From: Deinococcus marmoris DSM 12784
GTDB taxonomy: Bacteria > Deinococcota > Deinococci > Deinococcales > Deinococcaceae
Reading direction: 5' to 3'
NCBI RefSeq assembly: GCF_000701405.1
Contig: NZ_JNIV01000006.1
Location: 1-64,000 of the forward strand
DNA length: 64,000 bases
Part shown: piece after piece, positions 8,485 to 17,899 of the stretch
Position numbering within the stretch: position 1 is the first letter of the stretch
Layout: the number at the start of each line of letters is the position of its first letter
Translations under genes and position numbers: made by a program
The notes under the pieces: generated by a model
Seen by the model: only the letters and a program-made list of their open reading frames with translations
Databases searched by the model: none
Told to the model about the DNA's origin: nothing

Positions 8485-10680
8485 TCAGATCATGACTCCG
8501 GCCAGTTCACGCAAGTCCTCCAGGGCCGTGGCCAAGTTCAGGTGATCGGTCACGTGAGCGTCGGCGAGCAGCCCATGGGGCACTAGGGCGTCAAACTTCC
8601 CTGGACCACTGGGATGGGCGCCGGCGAGGAACGCTGCGCGCAGTTGGGCCCTCACCTCGTCTTCGGAAGGCAGGGCGGCCACCTGCCGGATCAGGTCTGC
8701 CTGGGTGCCTGCCACGATCACCGAGTACGGCGTATCGCTCTGAGCGCCTCCAGAGGTCAGCCGAGACAGCACTGACACAATCGTGCGCTGCACCTGAGTG
8801 CCGCGCCAGGGCAACAGCAGCAAGCTGCGCTCGCTCAGGGGATGCACCGGCCCTTCCAAGAGTCCTGAGGTTCGTGCCAGGGCGCGGGCCTCCTCCAGCC
8901 TGGCCCGCGCCGCCGGCTGCAGGTAGGCGTAGTCGGTATCCGTGGCCAAGACCTCACGCATTTTCTGGACGACGCGGTCATGAATCTCGCCGCCGCCGCC
9001 TGACCACGCGCTGGTTTTCTTTCCGCGCTCCTTGCGCACAAAGACGTGGCGGCGCTTTTCATCCACGTCCATCACCCGCCAGGCACGCCCAACCAGTGAG
9101 ATCACGGTCCCAACCTCCGGGGCGCTGCTCAGGGTCCCCACCTCACTGGTCCCGTTGAAGACGGCGTACTCTGGCACGTCCGGAAACACCGCGAAAAAGT
9201 GCCAGTCCTGGACCAGCTTCTCGCCCGCAAGCCCGAGAATCAGGCCCCCCTCGTCGGTGCGCTGCAGGTGGTCCGAGGTCAGCAGGTCCTGCAGCAGGGT
9301 CCGGCACTGCTCCTGGGTGACATGCCGAAAGGGGCTGAGCGTCAGGACCCGGGCGGCGAGGTCACGCGGCGCGAGTTCTCCGTACTGCTCCAGCGCGCCG
9401 AGCGTCTGGTGGAACAGCAGGCTGAAGGGCAACTGGGGCTGGCGGCTCGGCTCCACCCAGCGCTCTTCGAGATACAGCTGGACAGTCGCGATGGCCTGCA
9501 GCAGGGTCCAGGGCAAGCGCCGGTGAGGGGGGTCCTGATCGGTGTGCCCGCGTTCGAGCGTGTAGAAGATCATCTCGCCGGCTCCACCTCGGCGCCCGGT
9601 CCTTCCCAGACGCTGCACGAAGCTCGAGACGCTGGGCGGCGGATCGACCTGCAACACCCGCTCGAGTTGTCCCAGATCAATGCCCAGCTCCAGCGTCACT
9701 GTCGCGACGGTGCAGGCCGGGCGCCCCTCCTCACGCATGGCCCGCTCGGCGTCCTCACGGTAAGCGGTGGCGACGCTGCCGTGGTGCACGTGGTAGATGT
9801 CCGTCGACCCCTGCGCCTCGGCCAGTTCACGCAGGGCCACCGCCGTCTCCTCGACCTTCTGTCGACTGTTGCGGAACACGAGGCTCTTTCGGCCCAGGGT
9901 GCGCTCGTAAAGGTGGCGGTAGAGGTCCGGCGCCTCGTCCAGCGGGCCTGCGTCCTCGCCAGCCTCCGGCTCATGGATGGGAAAATGCTCCAGCGCCAGG
10001 CGCAGCTGCCGCTTTGCGCCAGCGTCGTTCACCACCCGCACCGGCTGGCCGGTCTTTCCGGCCAGCCATGCCTGCGCCAGCGAGAAGTCCCCCAGCGTGG
10101 CCGAGAGTCCCACCCGTCGCGGCGGAACACGGGTGACGCGCTCCAGGCGCTCCAGCAGGCACAGCACCTGGCGGCCGCGCTCGTCCGCCATGAAGGCATG
10201 CACCTCGTCGATGACCACAAAGCGCAGATCCCGGAAGAGCTGCGCGAGAACTGTGTTCCGGCGCAGGAACAGCCCTTCCAGGGACTCGGGCGTGATCTGC
10301 AGAATGCCGCGTGACCGTTCTACCGTCTTCTTCTTCTGGCTGGCGGTGATGTCGCCGTGCCAGGCCCCCACCGGGATGCCCGACTCCTCAAGCAGGCCGT
10401 CCAGTCGGTAGAACTGGTCGTTGATCAATGCTTTCAAGGGACCGATGTACAGCGCCCCAATGCTCTGGGGCGGATCCTCGTGAAGCGAGGTGAGAATCGG
10501 CAGGAAGGCGGCCTCCGTCTTGCCGCTCGCCGTGCCGCTGGCGATCAACACGTGGTCGTCCGTATCCAGCAGCGCCGCGCACGCGGCAGCCTGTACCGCA
10601 CGGATCTCGGTCCACCCCTGCCGCCAGATGTATTCCTGAATAAAAGGCGCCAGACGCGCGAAAGGGTCAGCCGTCGTCAC
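8485..10680 (-). CDS. sngC: Shango helicase SngC, Lhr-like DEAD/DEAH family
   Basis: A 731-residue SF2 helicase: Walker A GTASGKT (49-55), DEVH (158-161), LSATLGD, and motif VI QRLGRTGRRG. The pattern of long insertions after motif VI resembles Lhr/BrxHI-type helicases. Its start overlaps the stop of the ATPase gene by four bases (ATGA), so the two are translationally coupled. A TerB-domain protein, an ATPase and a helicase in this order is the described gene content of the Shango anti-phage system. BREX also has such helicases, but no PglX or PglZ is present here. Confidence 0.85.
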   Translation of the reverse strand: MTTADPFARLAPFIQEYIWRQGWTEIRAVQAAACAALLDTDDHVLIASGTASGKTEAAFLPILTSLHEDPPQSIGALYIGPLKALINDQFYRLDGLLEESGIPVGAWHGDITASQKKKTVERSRGILQITPESLEGLFLRRNTVLAQLFRDLRFVVIDEVHAFMADERGRQVLCLLERLERVTRVPPRRVGLSATLGDFSLAQAWLAGKTGQPVRVVNDAGAKRQLRLALEHFPIHEPEAGEDAGPLDEAPDLYRHLYERTLGRKSLVFRNSRQKVEETAVALRELAEAQGSTDIYHVHHGSVATAYREDAERAMREEGRPACTVATVTLELGIDLGQLERVLQVDPPPSVSSFVQRLGRTGRRGGAGEMIFYTLERGHTDQDPPHRRLPWTLLQAIATVQLYLEERWVEPSRQPQLPFSLLFHQTLGALEQYGELAPRDLAARVLTLSPFRHVTQEQCRTLLQDLLTSDHLQRTDEGGLILGLAGEKLVQDWHFFAVFPDVPEYAVFNGTSEVGTLSSAPEVGTVISLVGRAWRVMDVDEKRRHVFVRKERGKKTSAWSGGGGEIHDRVVQKMREVLATDTDYAYLQPAARARLEEARALARTSGLLEGPVHPLSERSLLLLPWRGTQVQRTIVSVLSRLTSGGAQSDTPYSVIVAGTQADLIRQVAALPSEDEVRAQLRAAFLAGAHPSGPGKFDALVPHGLLADAHVTDHLNLATALEDLRELAGVMI

Positions 10681-12029
10681 AGGTCGAAGGCAGCGAATTC
10701 AGCGCTGGTTGGCACCGGCAGCGCTTCTTCACGGCGCGCCTCGGCCAACACGTCTGTTTTCGACGGCACGAAGTCCGGGCCCTTCACCAGGCCGAGGAAG
10801 GTCTGTTCCGGGTTCTGCCGCAGAAGATTAAGGACGCTGACAAAGTCGCGGGTCACGTCGCGGGGGGTCAGAAAGCCGCCGGCCCCCAGGCGGCCGAGCA
10901 CCTCGTTCATGAATTCCAGCAACTCCTCGTCGCTGATGGTGGTGGCGTAGCCGTGGTGCAGCGCGTGCAGGCGGCGCAGGGTGGTCAGCAAGGTGTACAC
11001 CTCTTCGTTGCTGAGCGTCTCCAGGCGGAGCACCGGGCCGGCGTAGTCCTGCAGGCCATCACGGGCAAAGCGGCTCTGCTCCAGGCGGGTGCGCAGCGCT
11101 TCGTAGGAGAACAGACCGCGGCGGGTGTCATCGACCATCTGCGGTGTCGCGCCAACAAGCAACTGCAGGTACTGGGCGCGACCCTGCAGGGTGTCGTTCA
11201 GCATGGTCAGGAGCTTTTCGTAATTGGCGTGGCGTGAAACGCTCTGCGTGATCTTGTAGAGGTTGACCGCCTCGTCGATCACGACGACCAGGCCCGCATA
11301 CCCGATCGCCTTTACGAACTGTGCGAGCAGCTTGACGTAGTCGTACCAGGTGTCGTCGTCGATGATGACGCGCACTCCCAGCGCCTCGCGCGCCTCGGTC
11401 TTGGTGGAATACTCGCCGCGCAGCCACTTCAGCGCCGCGTTCTTCAGCTCGTCGCTTCCCAGCTGGTGCCCACGCCAGTAGGCGCTGATCACGTTGGCGA
11501 AATCGAAGCCGTGCACCAGCCCCTCCAGCTCATTGACCGCCTCGTGAATCCGCGCTTCGACGGCACTTCCGAATCTCGGATCGCCTGGAGTGATCCCGCC
11601 CGCAACCACCTGCCCCTGCACGCCGCTGATCCACTTTTCCAGCATGGCGGGCAGCGCGCCGCCGTCCGGCCGGACGCGGGTGGACAGGTTGCGGGCCAGT
11701 TCCCGGTAGGTGGCCAGGCCCTGCCCACGTCCGCCCGTAAGGCGGCGTTCGGGGCTGAGGTCCGCATCTGCGACCACGAAGTTGCGGTTCATCGCGTAGT
11801 TGCGAAGCAGCTGCAGCAGGAAGCTCTTCCCAGCGCCGTAGCGCCCGGAAATGACCCGGAACCCGGCACCGCCCTCGGCGACGTTCGCGAGGTCGTCCAG
11901 CACCGCCTCAATCTCAGGCTTGCGGCCCACGACGATGTGCTCGATGCCGGTGCGGGGCACGACGCCCGCGCCGAGGGAACTGAAGAGGGCAGTGGTAATG
12001 CGTTTAGGGACAGTGGGTGGGTTAGTCAT
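10677..12029 (-). CDS. sngB: Shango ATPase SngB (BrxC/BrxD-like, DUF2791)
   Basis: A 450-residue P-loop ATPase with Walker A GRYGAGKS (62-69) and Walker B VVVIDEAVNL at about 240-250. The layout matches the DUF2791/BrxC-BrxD ATP-binding family, which is related to ORC/STAND-type AAA+ proteins. The likely role is an ATP-dependent switch or loader joining the TerB protein to the helicase. It starts 9 bases after the TerB gene stops and overlaps the helicase gene by four bases, so the three are one operon. On its own it could be called BrxD, but the neighbours point to Shango. Confidence 0.82.
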   Translation of the reverse strand: MTNPPTVPKRITTALFSSLGAGVVPRTGIEHIVVGRKPEIEAVLDDLANVAEGGAGFRVISGRYGAGKSFLLQLLRNYAMNRNFVVADADLSPERRLTGGRGQGLATYRELARNLSTRVRPDGGALPAMLEKWISGVQGQVVAGGITPGDPRFGSAVEARIHEAVNELEGLVHGFDFANVISAYWRGHQLGSDELKNAALKWLRGEYSTKTEAREALGVRVIIDDDTWYDYVKLLAQFVKAIGYAGLVVVIDEAVNLYKITQSVSRHANYEKLLTMLNDTLQGRAQYLQLLVGATPQMVDDTRRGLFSYEALRTRLEQSRFARDGLQDYAGPVLRLETLSNEEVYTLLTTLRRLHALHHGYATTISDEELLEFMNEVLGRLGAGGFLTPRDVTRDFVSVLNLLRQNPEQTFLGLVKGPDFVPSKTDVLAEARREEALPVPTSAEFAAFDL

Positions 12030-12038
12030 GTGGGTGGT

Positions 12039-14453
12039 TTACTCCGGGCGGATGAGCCCCCGCGCCTGCAGCACGCGCCGCACGTTATCGCGGTAGGCGT
12101 CTTCAAGGGTCAGGGGATCACCGTAGGGGTCGACGAGGATGTCACCGACGGTATCGAGGGCGTGTGCGTTGAGATCTTCCAGGACGACCGAGGCAAAGGC
12201 GTGGCGGGCGGCGGTGAAGGCCTCCAGCTCCGGAACCGTCAGGTCAGCTTGCAGCAGGTGATCCAGAAGTTCCAGGTGTATGGACGGCAGGGCCCCAGCG
12301 AGCGCCTGCCAGGGCTCCTCGAGTATGACTGCAGGCGCGGTCGCTGTCTGTCCAGGCGAGGGCAGCAAGAACTCCAGCTGGGCGCGGTAGTCTTCCACGG
12401 CGATCAGGACGCCATCCTCTTGCAGCAGCAGCACGTCGCCCAGCCTCAGTTGCGCCGCCTCGTTCACCTCGTCGATCAGGGTGCTGGCGAAGGTTCCCGG
12501 CGGCAGGCGCAGGTCACGCTCGGCGAGCTCCCAGCCGTGACTCCCCAGTTGCCGCAGCAGATCGCATCCAGCCTCCGAGGCTGTGTACAGAACCTCAGCG
12601 ACCCCGTTCACGTCGGTGAGGTGGCCTTCCGGTAATTCGGCGGGAAGCGGCGGGCGGCGGGATAAGGCCGGCGCAACAGACGGTGGCTCAGCGGGGACCA
12701 CAGGTTGGACTTTAAAAAGGAGCAGCGCAGGCGCCGAGCCCCCCACCGGTGCCTCCCCAGTCAAGCTCTCTTCCAGCAAGCGCTCCCGAATCTCATCGGA
12801 CTCCTGCTGCAGGGCCGCCAGACGTTCGGGGTCCAGCTGTACCCTGGGGCGCTCTGGGACAGCAGGCGGATGGGCCGCCGGCGTGTGGAGGACACCCAAC
12901 CCGGGAATCAGGTGGGCGTCAAGGTAAGTCTTCAGCTCCGCCGGCAGGGCGATCTCGCGCAGCAAAGTCTTAAAGCCGGTCTGCTTGCGCGCGAGATTCT
13001 CGGCGTACCGGACCGCCTGGGTGAGCAGCTTGGAGAGCTTCCCATCCCGGCGGTAGCGCCGCACCGTGCCGACCGTGTAGGACAGATGAGGGCCCTCGAA
13101 CACGGCGCCCACGAAAGCCTGCCTCTTGATCTGAGCCGCTTTTTTGGGACCCAGCCGCTCGAACACCGACTTGCCGGACGTCTGGCGGTAGAAGTCGTCA
13201 GTGAGGGCGATCGCACGGCCGAACAGGGCATCGAGCGCCGCCTGGTCCTGGGCCTCCCGGTAGAACTTGTTGCTGCCCGGGACGTAGGTGATGAGCTGGC
13301 GAAACATCTCCTTAGGAACATGGTCCCGGTTGTCCCCCTCCAACCAGCTCTGGATCATCAGGTTCCCCCGGTCTTCCCAGCTGGTCACCGTCAGATCGGC
13401 TCTGCCGTGCGCTTGGACCTCTTCCCGCCAGGCCTGAGCCGTCTGGTCGTCCAGCTCGTAGTAGTGGACGAAGTCGGTCAGCCAGGCCAGCAGGTAGTCG
13501 TCCAGCTTGGGATGGGTCTCACGGTAGCTATACCAGAGCTGACGCAGGTGGGCGAAGGCCGCCTCGGGATGGGGGAAGCCCACGCCATGCAGGACTTCGT
13601 AGGCGTGAAGGAAGAGGTAGCTCAGCTCGGTGGGGAGGGCTTCCCCAGCGCGGAAGCGCGCACGCCAGAAAAAATACCAGTTCTCCTGAGCGTGATCCAG
13701 AACGTGATAGCTCGTCCAGTACGCCTGAAGCGGCACAGGCTGGGCCTGCTTACGTGTTTCGTTCACCCGGCGACGCGCTTCTTCAAGGAATTCGCCCGGG
13801 TAAGCCCGGTCGTATTGCACTATTTCCCAACGCACCCGCCGCACCGGGGAGACGCGGGCCATCACGTTTGCAGGCGCTTCTGGGGCGATCAGCGGCACAC
13901 TGGTCAGGAAGGATCCCGACTGGGGGCGCTGCAAGTCAAGGGGAACTTTCTGAAGTTCGGCCCCTTCCGCTGTAAGGAGGGCGGCCGCCTGTTCCATGCG
14001 CTGACCCAGCTTCTCCAGAACGTCGTGCAAGGCCAAGCACAGGTCTTCAAAGGGATCAACAGAACCGTCCAGTGCGGTCTGGGAAGACGCTGTGGCCTCC
14101 ACCTGCCGACGCCGTTTCTCCAGCAGCCCCAGGATCTCCCGTCGCACCCCGGGGCGCGGGTCCATGGGTCTGGAAGGTGCCGGAGGCGGGGGAATGGGGA
14201 CATCGGAGGCGGGCGCTCCGCTCCGCGGCTGGCTGGGCGCCCCTGATGGGTTGGGCTCGGCAACTGATCGGACGCCTTCCAGTGGGAATCTAGAGGCGGC
14301 GTTGGTGGAGGCCGCTGGGGCGACCACTCTGGGCGCGGGGCGCGGGGGAACAGGGTTATCGGTGGTCAGCGAGGTGAGCCGGTTGGGGACGCGAGTGGCA
14401 GGTCCCTCCGGGTCTTCCAGCTCAACCACGGCAAAAGTGGGCTCGTTCGTCAC
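12039..14453 (-). CDS. sngA: Shango TerB-domain protein SngA
   Basis: An 804-residue protein. The first 90 or so residues are Pro/Ser-rich and low complexity. A TerB_N-like domain lies at about 195-360 (aromatic-rich: YWTSYHVLDHAQENWYFFWR, then SYLFLHAYEVLHGVGF and WLTDFVHYYELD). A TerB_C-like region follows in the last 250 residues. TerB-N/TerB-C proteins associate with helicase-ATPase DNA-processing operons and form the first gene of Shango. The start is a GTG at 14453 that overlaps the stop of a five-codon upstream frame. First gene of the operon; function inferred from domain and context. Confidence 0.78.
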   Translation of the reverse strand: MTNEPTFAVVELEDPEGPATRVPNRLTSLTTDNPVPPRPAPRVVAPAASTNAASRFPLEGVRSVAEPNPSGAPSQPRSGAPASDVPIPPPPAPSRPMDPRPGVRREILGLLEKRRRQVEATASSQTALDGSVDPFEDLCLALHDVLEKLGQRMEQAAALLTAEGAELQKVPLDLQRPQSGSFLTSVPLIAPEAPANVMARVSPVRRVRWEIVQYDRAYPGEFLEEARRRVNETRKQAQPVPLQAYWTSYHVLDHAQENWYFFWRARFRAGEALPTELSYLFLHAYEVLHGVGFPHPEAAFAHLRQLWYSYRETHPKLDDYLLAWLTDFVHYYELDDQTAQAWREEVQAHGRADLTVTSWEDRGNLMIQSWLEGDNRDHVPKEMFRQLITYVPGSNKFYREAQDQAALDALFGRAIALTDDFYRQTSGKSVFERLGPKKAAQIKRQAFVGAVFEGPHLSYTVGTVRRYRRDGKLSKLLTQAVRYAENLARKQTGFKTLLREIALPAELKTYLDAHLIPGLGVLHTPAAHPPAVPERPRVQLDPERLAALQQESDEIRERLLEESLTGEAPVGGSAPALLLFKVQPVVPAEPPSVAPALSRRPPLPAELPEGHLTDVNGVAEVLYTASEAGCDLLRQLGSHGWELAERDLRLPPGTFASTLIDEVNEAAQLRLGDVLLLQEDGVLIAVEDYRAQLEFLLPSPGQTATAPAVILEEPWQALAGALPSIHLELLDHLLQADLTVPELEAFTAARHAFASVVLEDLNAHALDTVGDILVDPYGDPLTLEDAYRDNVRRVLQARGLIRPE

Positions 14454-14467
14454 AGGAGTATGCCCAT
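14450..14467 (-). promoter_or_regulatory. Possible 5-codon upstream ORF overlapping the sngA start
   Basis: ATG-GGC-ATA-CTC-CTG-TGA directly precedes sngA, and its TGA overlaps the GTG start (GTGA). sngA lacks an obvious Shine-Dalgarno sequence, so re-initiation after this mini-frame is conceivable. It may also be chance. Confidence 0.25.
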
Positions 14468-14747
14468 GACGACCAGCACTCGCTGGTGAGGGTGCCTGAT
14501 CGCCGGCTTTCCCCGCAGTGCCGGGCTCTTGTCTTCTTGCTCACTGAACAGTAGTGACCGAATGAATTCTCGCAGCCCCATTCCCCTCCTTCGCTGTCCA
14601 CCCATTCTACGGACGGAGCCCCCTGGCCTGGGCGCAGATCTTCAGTTCGAAAATCGTCCGCCAGGGTACCGAACCACGGATCGGATTTTTGTCCGACATC
14701 CGGGCGTAGGACGGCGAGATCTTGCCGTCATATGCTTCCAAAAGCGC

Positions 14748-14885
14748 ATCATGTCGTGTGATAAGGCCGGCTGCCGGGCTGCGGCATAACGCCCAACGTG
14801 ACGTGGTACCCGGCCTCCAGCAAGCTCGCTCCCAAAAAATTGACTCTCCCTCCTTCAGAATCGCCGTGCAGCTTTCTTCCGGAGC
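14748..14885 (+). repeat. Dispersed repeat family 1, copy A
   Basis: About 120 bases that align with 18203-18325 and 30464-30590. The shared core runs GGCTGCGGCAT, then ACGTGACG(TGGT)ACCCGGCCTCCAGC, then CTCCCAAAAA and an AATCGCCGT-like tail. A GCAGCC/GGCTGC stem is present in the other two copies and degenerate here. It is intergenic, between the divergent sngA and hydrolase genes. The remainder of 14468-15064 shows no gene. Confidence 0.6.
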
Positions 14886-15064
14886 GCAGGAATTCCCATC
14901 CCGGCGTGTATTTCGCTGCTCGCCTGACTTTACCAACGGAATCCAAGATTCATGTCACCCTCTGCCCCGTTCCTGGAGCCTGACCAGGCCAGAGTCTTCA
15001 CAGACGCTGTCATTCTGGTGGCTGACATTGACATTCAGCCTGTTTCTTCTCTACTCTTTCGTTA

Positions 15065-15092
15065 GTTGGCGAAATAGCCAACCAAGGAGAAG
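15065..15092 (+). promoter_or_regulatory. Inverted repeat and RBS before the hydrolase-sdpRI operon
   Basis: A perfect hyphenated palindrome, GTTGGCGAAATAGCCAAC (15065-15082), sits just upstream of the ribosome-binding site AAGGAG and the ATG at 15095. A site of this kind is a plausible operator for the ArsR-type regulator in the same operon. As RNA it could also form a small hairpin next to the ribosome-binding site. Confidence 0.5.
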
Positions 15093-15094
15093 AC

Positions 15095-16069
15095 ATGCGC
15101 ACCCCCCTGCTCGCCCTGACCCTGGCCCTGACGGGTTCTACCGTAGCCGCCTCCATCCCCACCACCCTGAGTGTCGGACCGCTGACCCTGCGCGGCACCC
15201 TGGAAACACCGGACGCGCCCGCCCCGTGGCCCACCGTGCTGATCGTGGCTGGCTCCGGCCCCACGGACCGGGACGGCAACAGCGCCGGGCTACCGGGAGC
15301 CAACGACAGCCTCAAGCAACTGGCGCAGGGCCTGGCCCAGCAGGGCATTGCCAGCGTGCGCTACGACAAGCGCGGCATTGGTCAGAGCGTGCCCACTTCA
15401 GGCCCAGCCCTGCGCGAGGAGGACGTGGTGTTCGGGGACTTCGTGAACGACGCCGCCGCATGGGTCCGGCAGATGAAGGTGGACCCACGCTTTGCCGGTG
15501 TGGGCCTGATCGGCCACAGCGAGGGTGCGCTCATCGCTCTGGCGGTGGCAAACTCCACCCCAGTGGGTGCGGTGGTCACGCTGGCGGGTCCCGGCGAGAA
15601 CTTCGCTGATGTCATCGCGCGTCAGGTCCGTGCCAACACAGCCAACCCACCCGCGCTGGTGGTTGAGGTGGACCGCATTTTGGCCGAGCTACGCGCGGGC
15701 CGCCGGGTGACGTCCGTGCCACCCGTGCTGGCCGCGTTGTTCCGGCCCAGCGTGCAACCGTTCCTGATCTCGGCCATCAAATATGATCCCGCTCAATTCA
15801 TTCGGACGGTCAAGGCCCCGGTGCTGATCGTGCAGGGCGAAAGTGACCTCCAGGTCACGCCCGACGACGCCCGGCGGCTGGCCGCCGCAGACCCGCGAGC
15901 CAAACTCCTGCTCATTCCCGGCATGAACCACCTGCTCAAGCAGGTGGGTGGCGATCTGACCCTGAATCAGCGCTCCTACGGTGATCCCACCGTGCCGCTC
16001 AGCCCCACGCTGCTCCCCACCGTTGTCCCCTTCCTGAAGACCAGTCTGGGCAAGCCGTCCACGCCATGA
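15095..16069 (+). CDS. Secreted alpha/beta hydrolase
   Basis: A 324-residue protein with an N-terminal signal peptide (hydrophobic core, cut near ALA/VAA at about residue 20). The alpha/beta-hydrolase core shows GSGPTDRDGN (oxyanion region), the nucleophile elbow GHSEG, an Asp in QGESDLQV and a His in PGMNHLLK, so the triad is complete. The substrate is unknown; the fold is close to the serine aminopeptidase/acyl-hydrolase group. It is the first gene of an operon and overlaps sdpR by four bases (ATGA). Confidence 0.8.
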   Translation: MRTPLLALTLALTGSTVAASIPTTLSVGPLTLRGTLETPDAPAPWPTVLIVAGSGPTDRDGNSAGLPGANDSLKQLAQGLAQQGIASVRYDKRGIGQSVPTSGPALREEDVVFGDFVNDAAAWVRQMKVDPRFAGVGLIGHSEGALIALAVANSTPVGAVVTLAGPGENFADVIARQVRANTANPPALVVEVDRILAELRAGRRVTSVPPVLAALFRPSVQPFLISAIKYDPAQFIRTVKAPVLIVQGESDLQVTPDDARRLAAADPRAKLLLIPGMNHLLKQVGGDLTLNQRSYGDPTVPLSPTLLPTVVPFLKTSLGKPSTP

Positions 16070-16374
16070 ACGAGGTGTTCAAGGCCCTGGCCGATCCCAC
16101 CCGCCGCGAGATCCTGCGCACCCTGCGCGGTGGCGAGCAGACGGCGGGCGAACTCGCTGACCTGTTCCCGCTGACCAAAAGCACGCTCAGCCGTCATTTC
16201 GCCGTCCTGCGCGCCGCTGACCTGGTCACGTCCGAGAAGCGCGGGACGTCGGTGGTCTACCGGCTGAACACGACAGTGTTTCAGGAGGTGTCGGTGGGTC
16301 TTTTCGAGCTGTTCGGCGCGGCCCCGGCACGGGCGCCGCGGCCCGCAACAATGCAGCCGAAGGAGAGCCTGTGA
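16066..16374 (+). CDS. sdpR: SdpR-type ArsR-family repressor
   Basis: A 102-residue winged-helix protein: FKALADPTRREILRTLRGGEQTAGELADLFPLTKSTLSRHFAVLRAADLV is the full ArsR HTH, and there are no metal-binding cysteines. This size and the partner gene match the SdpR autorepressor, which in Bacillus is held at the membrane by SdpI when toxin is present. It overlaps both neighbours by four bases, so the operon is translationally coupled. Confidence 0.85.
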   Translation: MNEVFKALADPTRREILRTLRGGEQTAGELADLFPLTKSTLSRHFAVLRAADLVTSEKRGTSVVYRLNTTVFQEVSVGLFELFGAAPARAPRPATMQPKESL

Positions 16375-17024
16375 AATTCAAGGAATGGCCCACCGCGCTG
16401 TGCTTTCTCGCGTCCGGCGTGATCATCGCCGTGATCTACCCGCGCCTGCCCCAGTCCGTCCCGGTGCATTGGGGCATTGACGGGACCCCAGACCGGTTCG
16501 GCTCCCGCTTCGAAGCGCTGTTCACGGTGCCGCTGACCATGCTGAGTGTCATCGCGCCGCTGTGGCTCATCGAGCGTTTTTCCCCACCAGACCGCGCCAA
16601 CACCACAATTTTCCGCACCGTGCGGCTGGGGGTTGGGGCGTTCACCCTGCTGCTGACGCTGGCCCAGGCTCTGGAGTGGAACTTGGGCCGCGCCGCATTG
16701 ATCGGCACGGGGCTGCTGCTGGCTCTGCTGGGCAATGTGCTGGGCCGCGCGCAGCCCAGCGTCTTTGTGGGGCTGCGCACGCCGTGGGTGTTTCTGAGCC
16801 GCCGGGCGTGGTTTGCCTCCCAGCGCCGCACGGCCCTGTGGTTCACTGGCCTGGGCGTGATGTTGATGGGAGTCTCGGCATTGTTGCCCTTGAATGTGCT
16901 GTTCCCCTGGGCCGCGCCTGTGGGTCTGCTGCTCAGCACGGGGGGCATGGTGGCCTGGCTGGTCTACGCGTCTTACCGGGACTGGAAGGAAGATCCTGCG
17001 CCGGAACCCGTGTTCAAGCCCTGA
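16371..17024 (+). CDS. sdpI: SdpI-like membrane protein
   Basis: A 217-residue integral membrane protein with about six hydrophobic segments. The N-terminus contains PVHWGIDGTPDRFGS, the DUF1648 signature of SdpI. SdpI gives immunity to the SdpC toxin and signals to SdpR; here no sdpC is seen, and the hydrolase may be the regulated output. The start is a GTG overlapping the sdpR stop. Confidence 0.82.
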   Translation: MKFKEWPTALCFLASGVIIAVIYPRLPQSVPVHWGIDGTPDRFGSRFEALFTVPLTMLSVIAPLWLIERFSPPDRANTTIFRTVRLGVGAFTLLLTLAQALEWNLGRAALIGTGLLLALLGNVLGRAQPSVFVGLRTPWVFLSRRAWFASQRRTALWFTGLGVMLMGVSALLPLNVLFPWAAPVGLLLSTGGMVAWLVYASYRDWKEDPAPEPVFKP

Positions 17025-17164
17025 GAGCCTGCGCCTCGTGGTGGTCAGTGACCGGTGACGTTGCCCACAGCAGGTTTGACTGGCAGCGACCGTACTGGTC
17101 ACAATATGGAGCGGCCTCATCCAGCTCACAACTTCCCCCTGAATCCACTCCCAATAATGCAGGC

Positions 17165-17713
17165 ATGCCCGCCCCACCCACGACGGCCACGTCGCTTGAC
17201 AGAGACCGTTACACGGAGAGCCTCCGGGTCCTGCGCGAGTTGATAACGATGTACGGCAATGACGCCTCGGCTGACACGCTCCTCAAGTACGCCCACCAGC
17301 ATGGTCTGCGGGACGTGAACCACGCTCTCTCGCGATGCATCGACCGCGCCACCAGCATCGCTGAGCGGGTGGAGGCCGTGCAGGTGGCGCTGCACCCAAG
17401 CAACAGTAAGACGCTGCTGATTCATACGGTCCTGGCCCCCGACGAGCGCGGACCCCGCTACATGGCACAAGCGGCAGCAAAGGCGCTGATCGCGCTCGAC
17501 CCGGCCAGTGCGGCGGCCGTGCTCGGGGGCATGCCGTTGCCGGTCGAGGCCCTCGAGGACCGCCTGACACGCGAGCCTGAGTTCACGAAGGCTCTGCTGC
17601 TGCAAATGGGTCTGCCCGAAGCCTGGTGTACGTTTACCGCGCAGGAGGTGACTGGCCCCGCCTTCTTGTTGGGTGAACTGTTCAAGGAATTCGGCGAAGA
17701 GCGGCACATCTGA
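17165..17713 (+). CDS. Hypothetical protein, 182 aa
   Basis: A soluble, alpha-helical protein with the start at the ATG at 17165 and no signal peptide or recognised motif. The codon use matches the genome. It contains repeated Ala-rich helices (MAQAAAKALIALDPASAAAVLGGM), suggesting a helical-repeat fold. It stands alone after sdpI. Function unknown. Confidence 0.6.
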   Translation: MPAPPTTATSLDRDRYTESLRVLRELITMYGNDASADTLLKYAHQHGLRDVNHALSRCIDRATSIAERVEAVQVALHPSNSKTLLIHTVLAPDERGPRYMAQAAAKALIALDPASAAAVLGGMPLPVEALEDRLTREPEFTKALLLQMGLPEAWCTFTAQEVTGPAFLLGELFKEFGEERHI

Positions 17714-17899
17714 AGCATCCCCGTCCCCCATGGCTGGGCGGCCATAAGGCGGGCGCGCCAGAACTGTCAGTGAAGGCCGCAGTCCCAGGTGGCGGACACA
17801 GATGCGGGCGTCATGACCCCCTGGCCGCCCGGGACTCGCCGGGAAGCTTCGCCAGCCCGCCCGAGCTTCCTCCCATTGATGGAAGTCTGGTCTTCGCCC

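Noticed and set aside
9199..10314. Long plus-strand frame opposite sngC
   Set aside because: Antisense to conserved helicase motifs; no family and no ribosome-binding site.
12705..14246. 513-codon plus-strand frame opposite sngA
   Set aside because: Antisense shadow of the TerB-domain protein caused by high GC at third positions.
8485..14453. BREX system (BrxD-BrxHI like ATPase and helicase)
   Set aside because: No PglX, PglZ, BrxA, BrxB or BrxL is present, and the first gene has TerB domains, which points to Shango.
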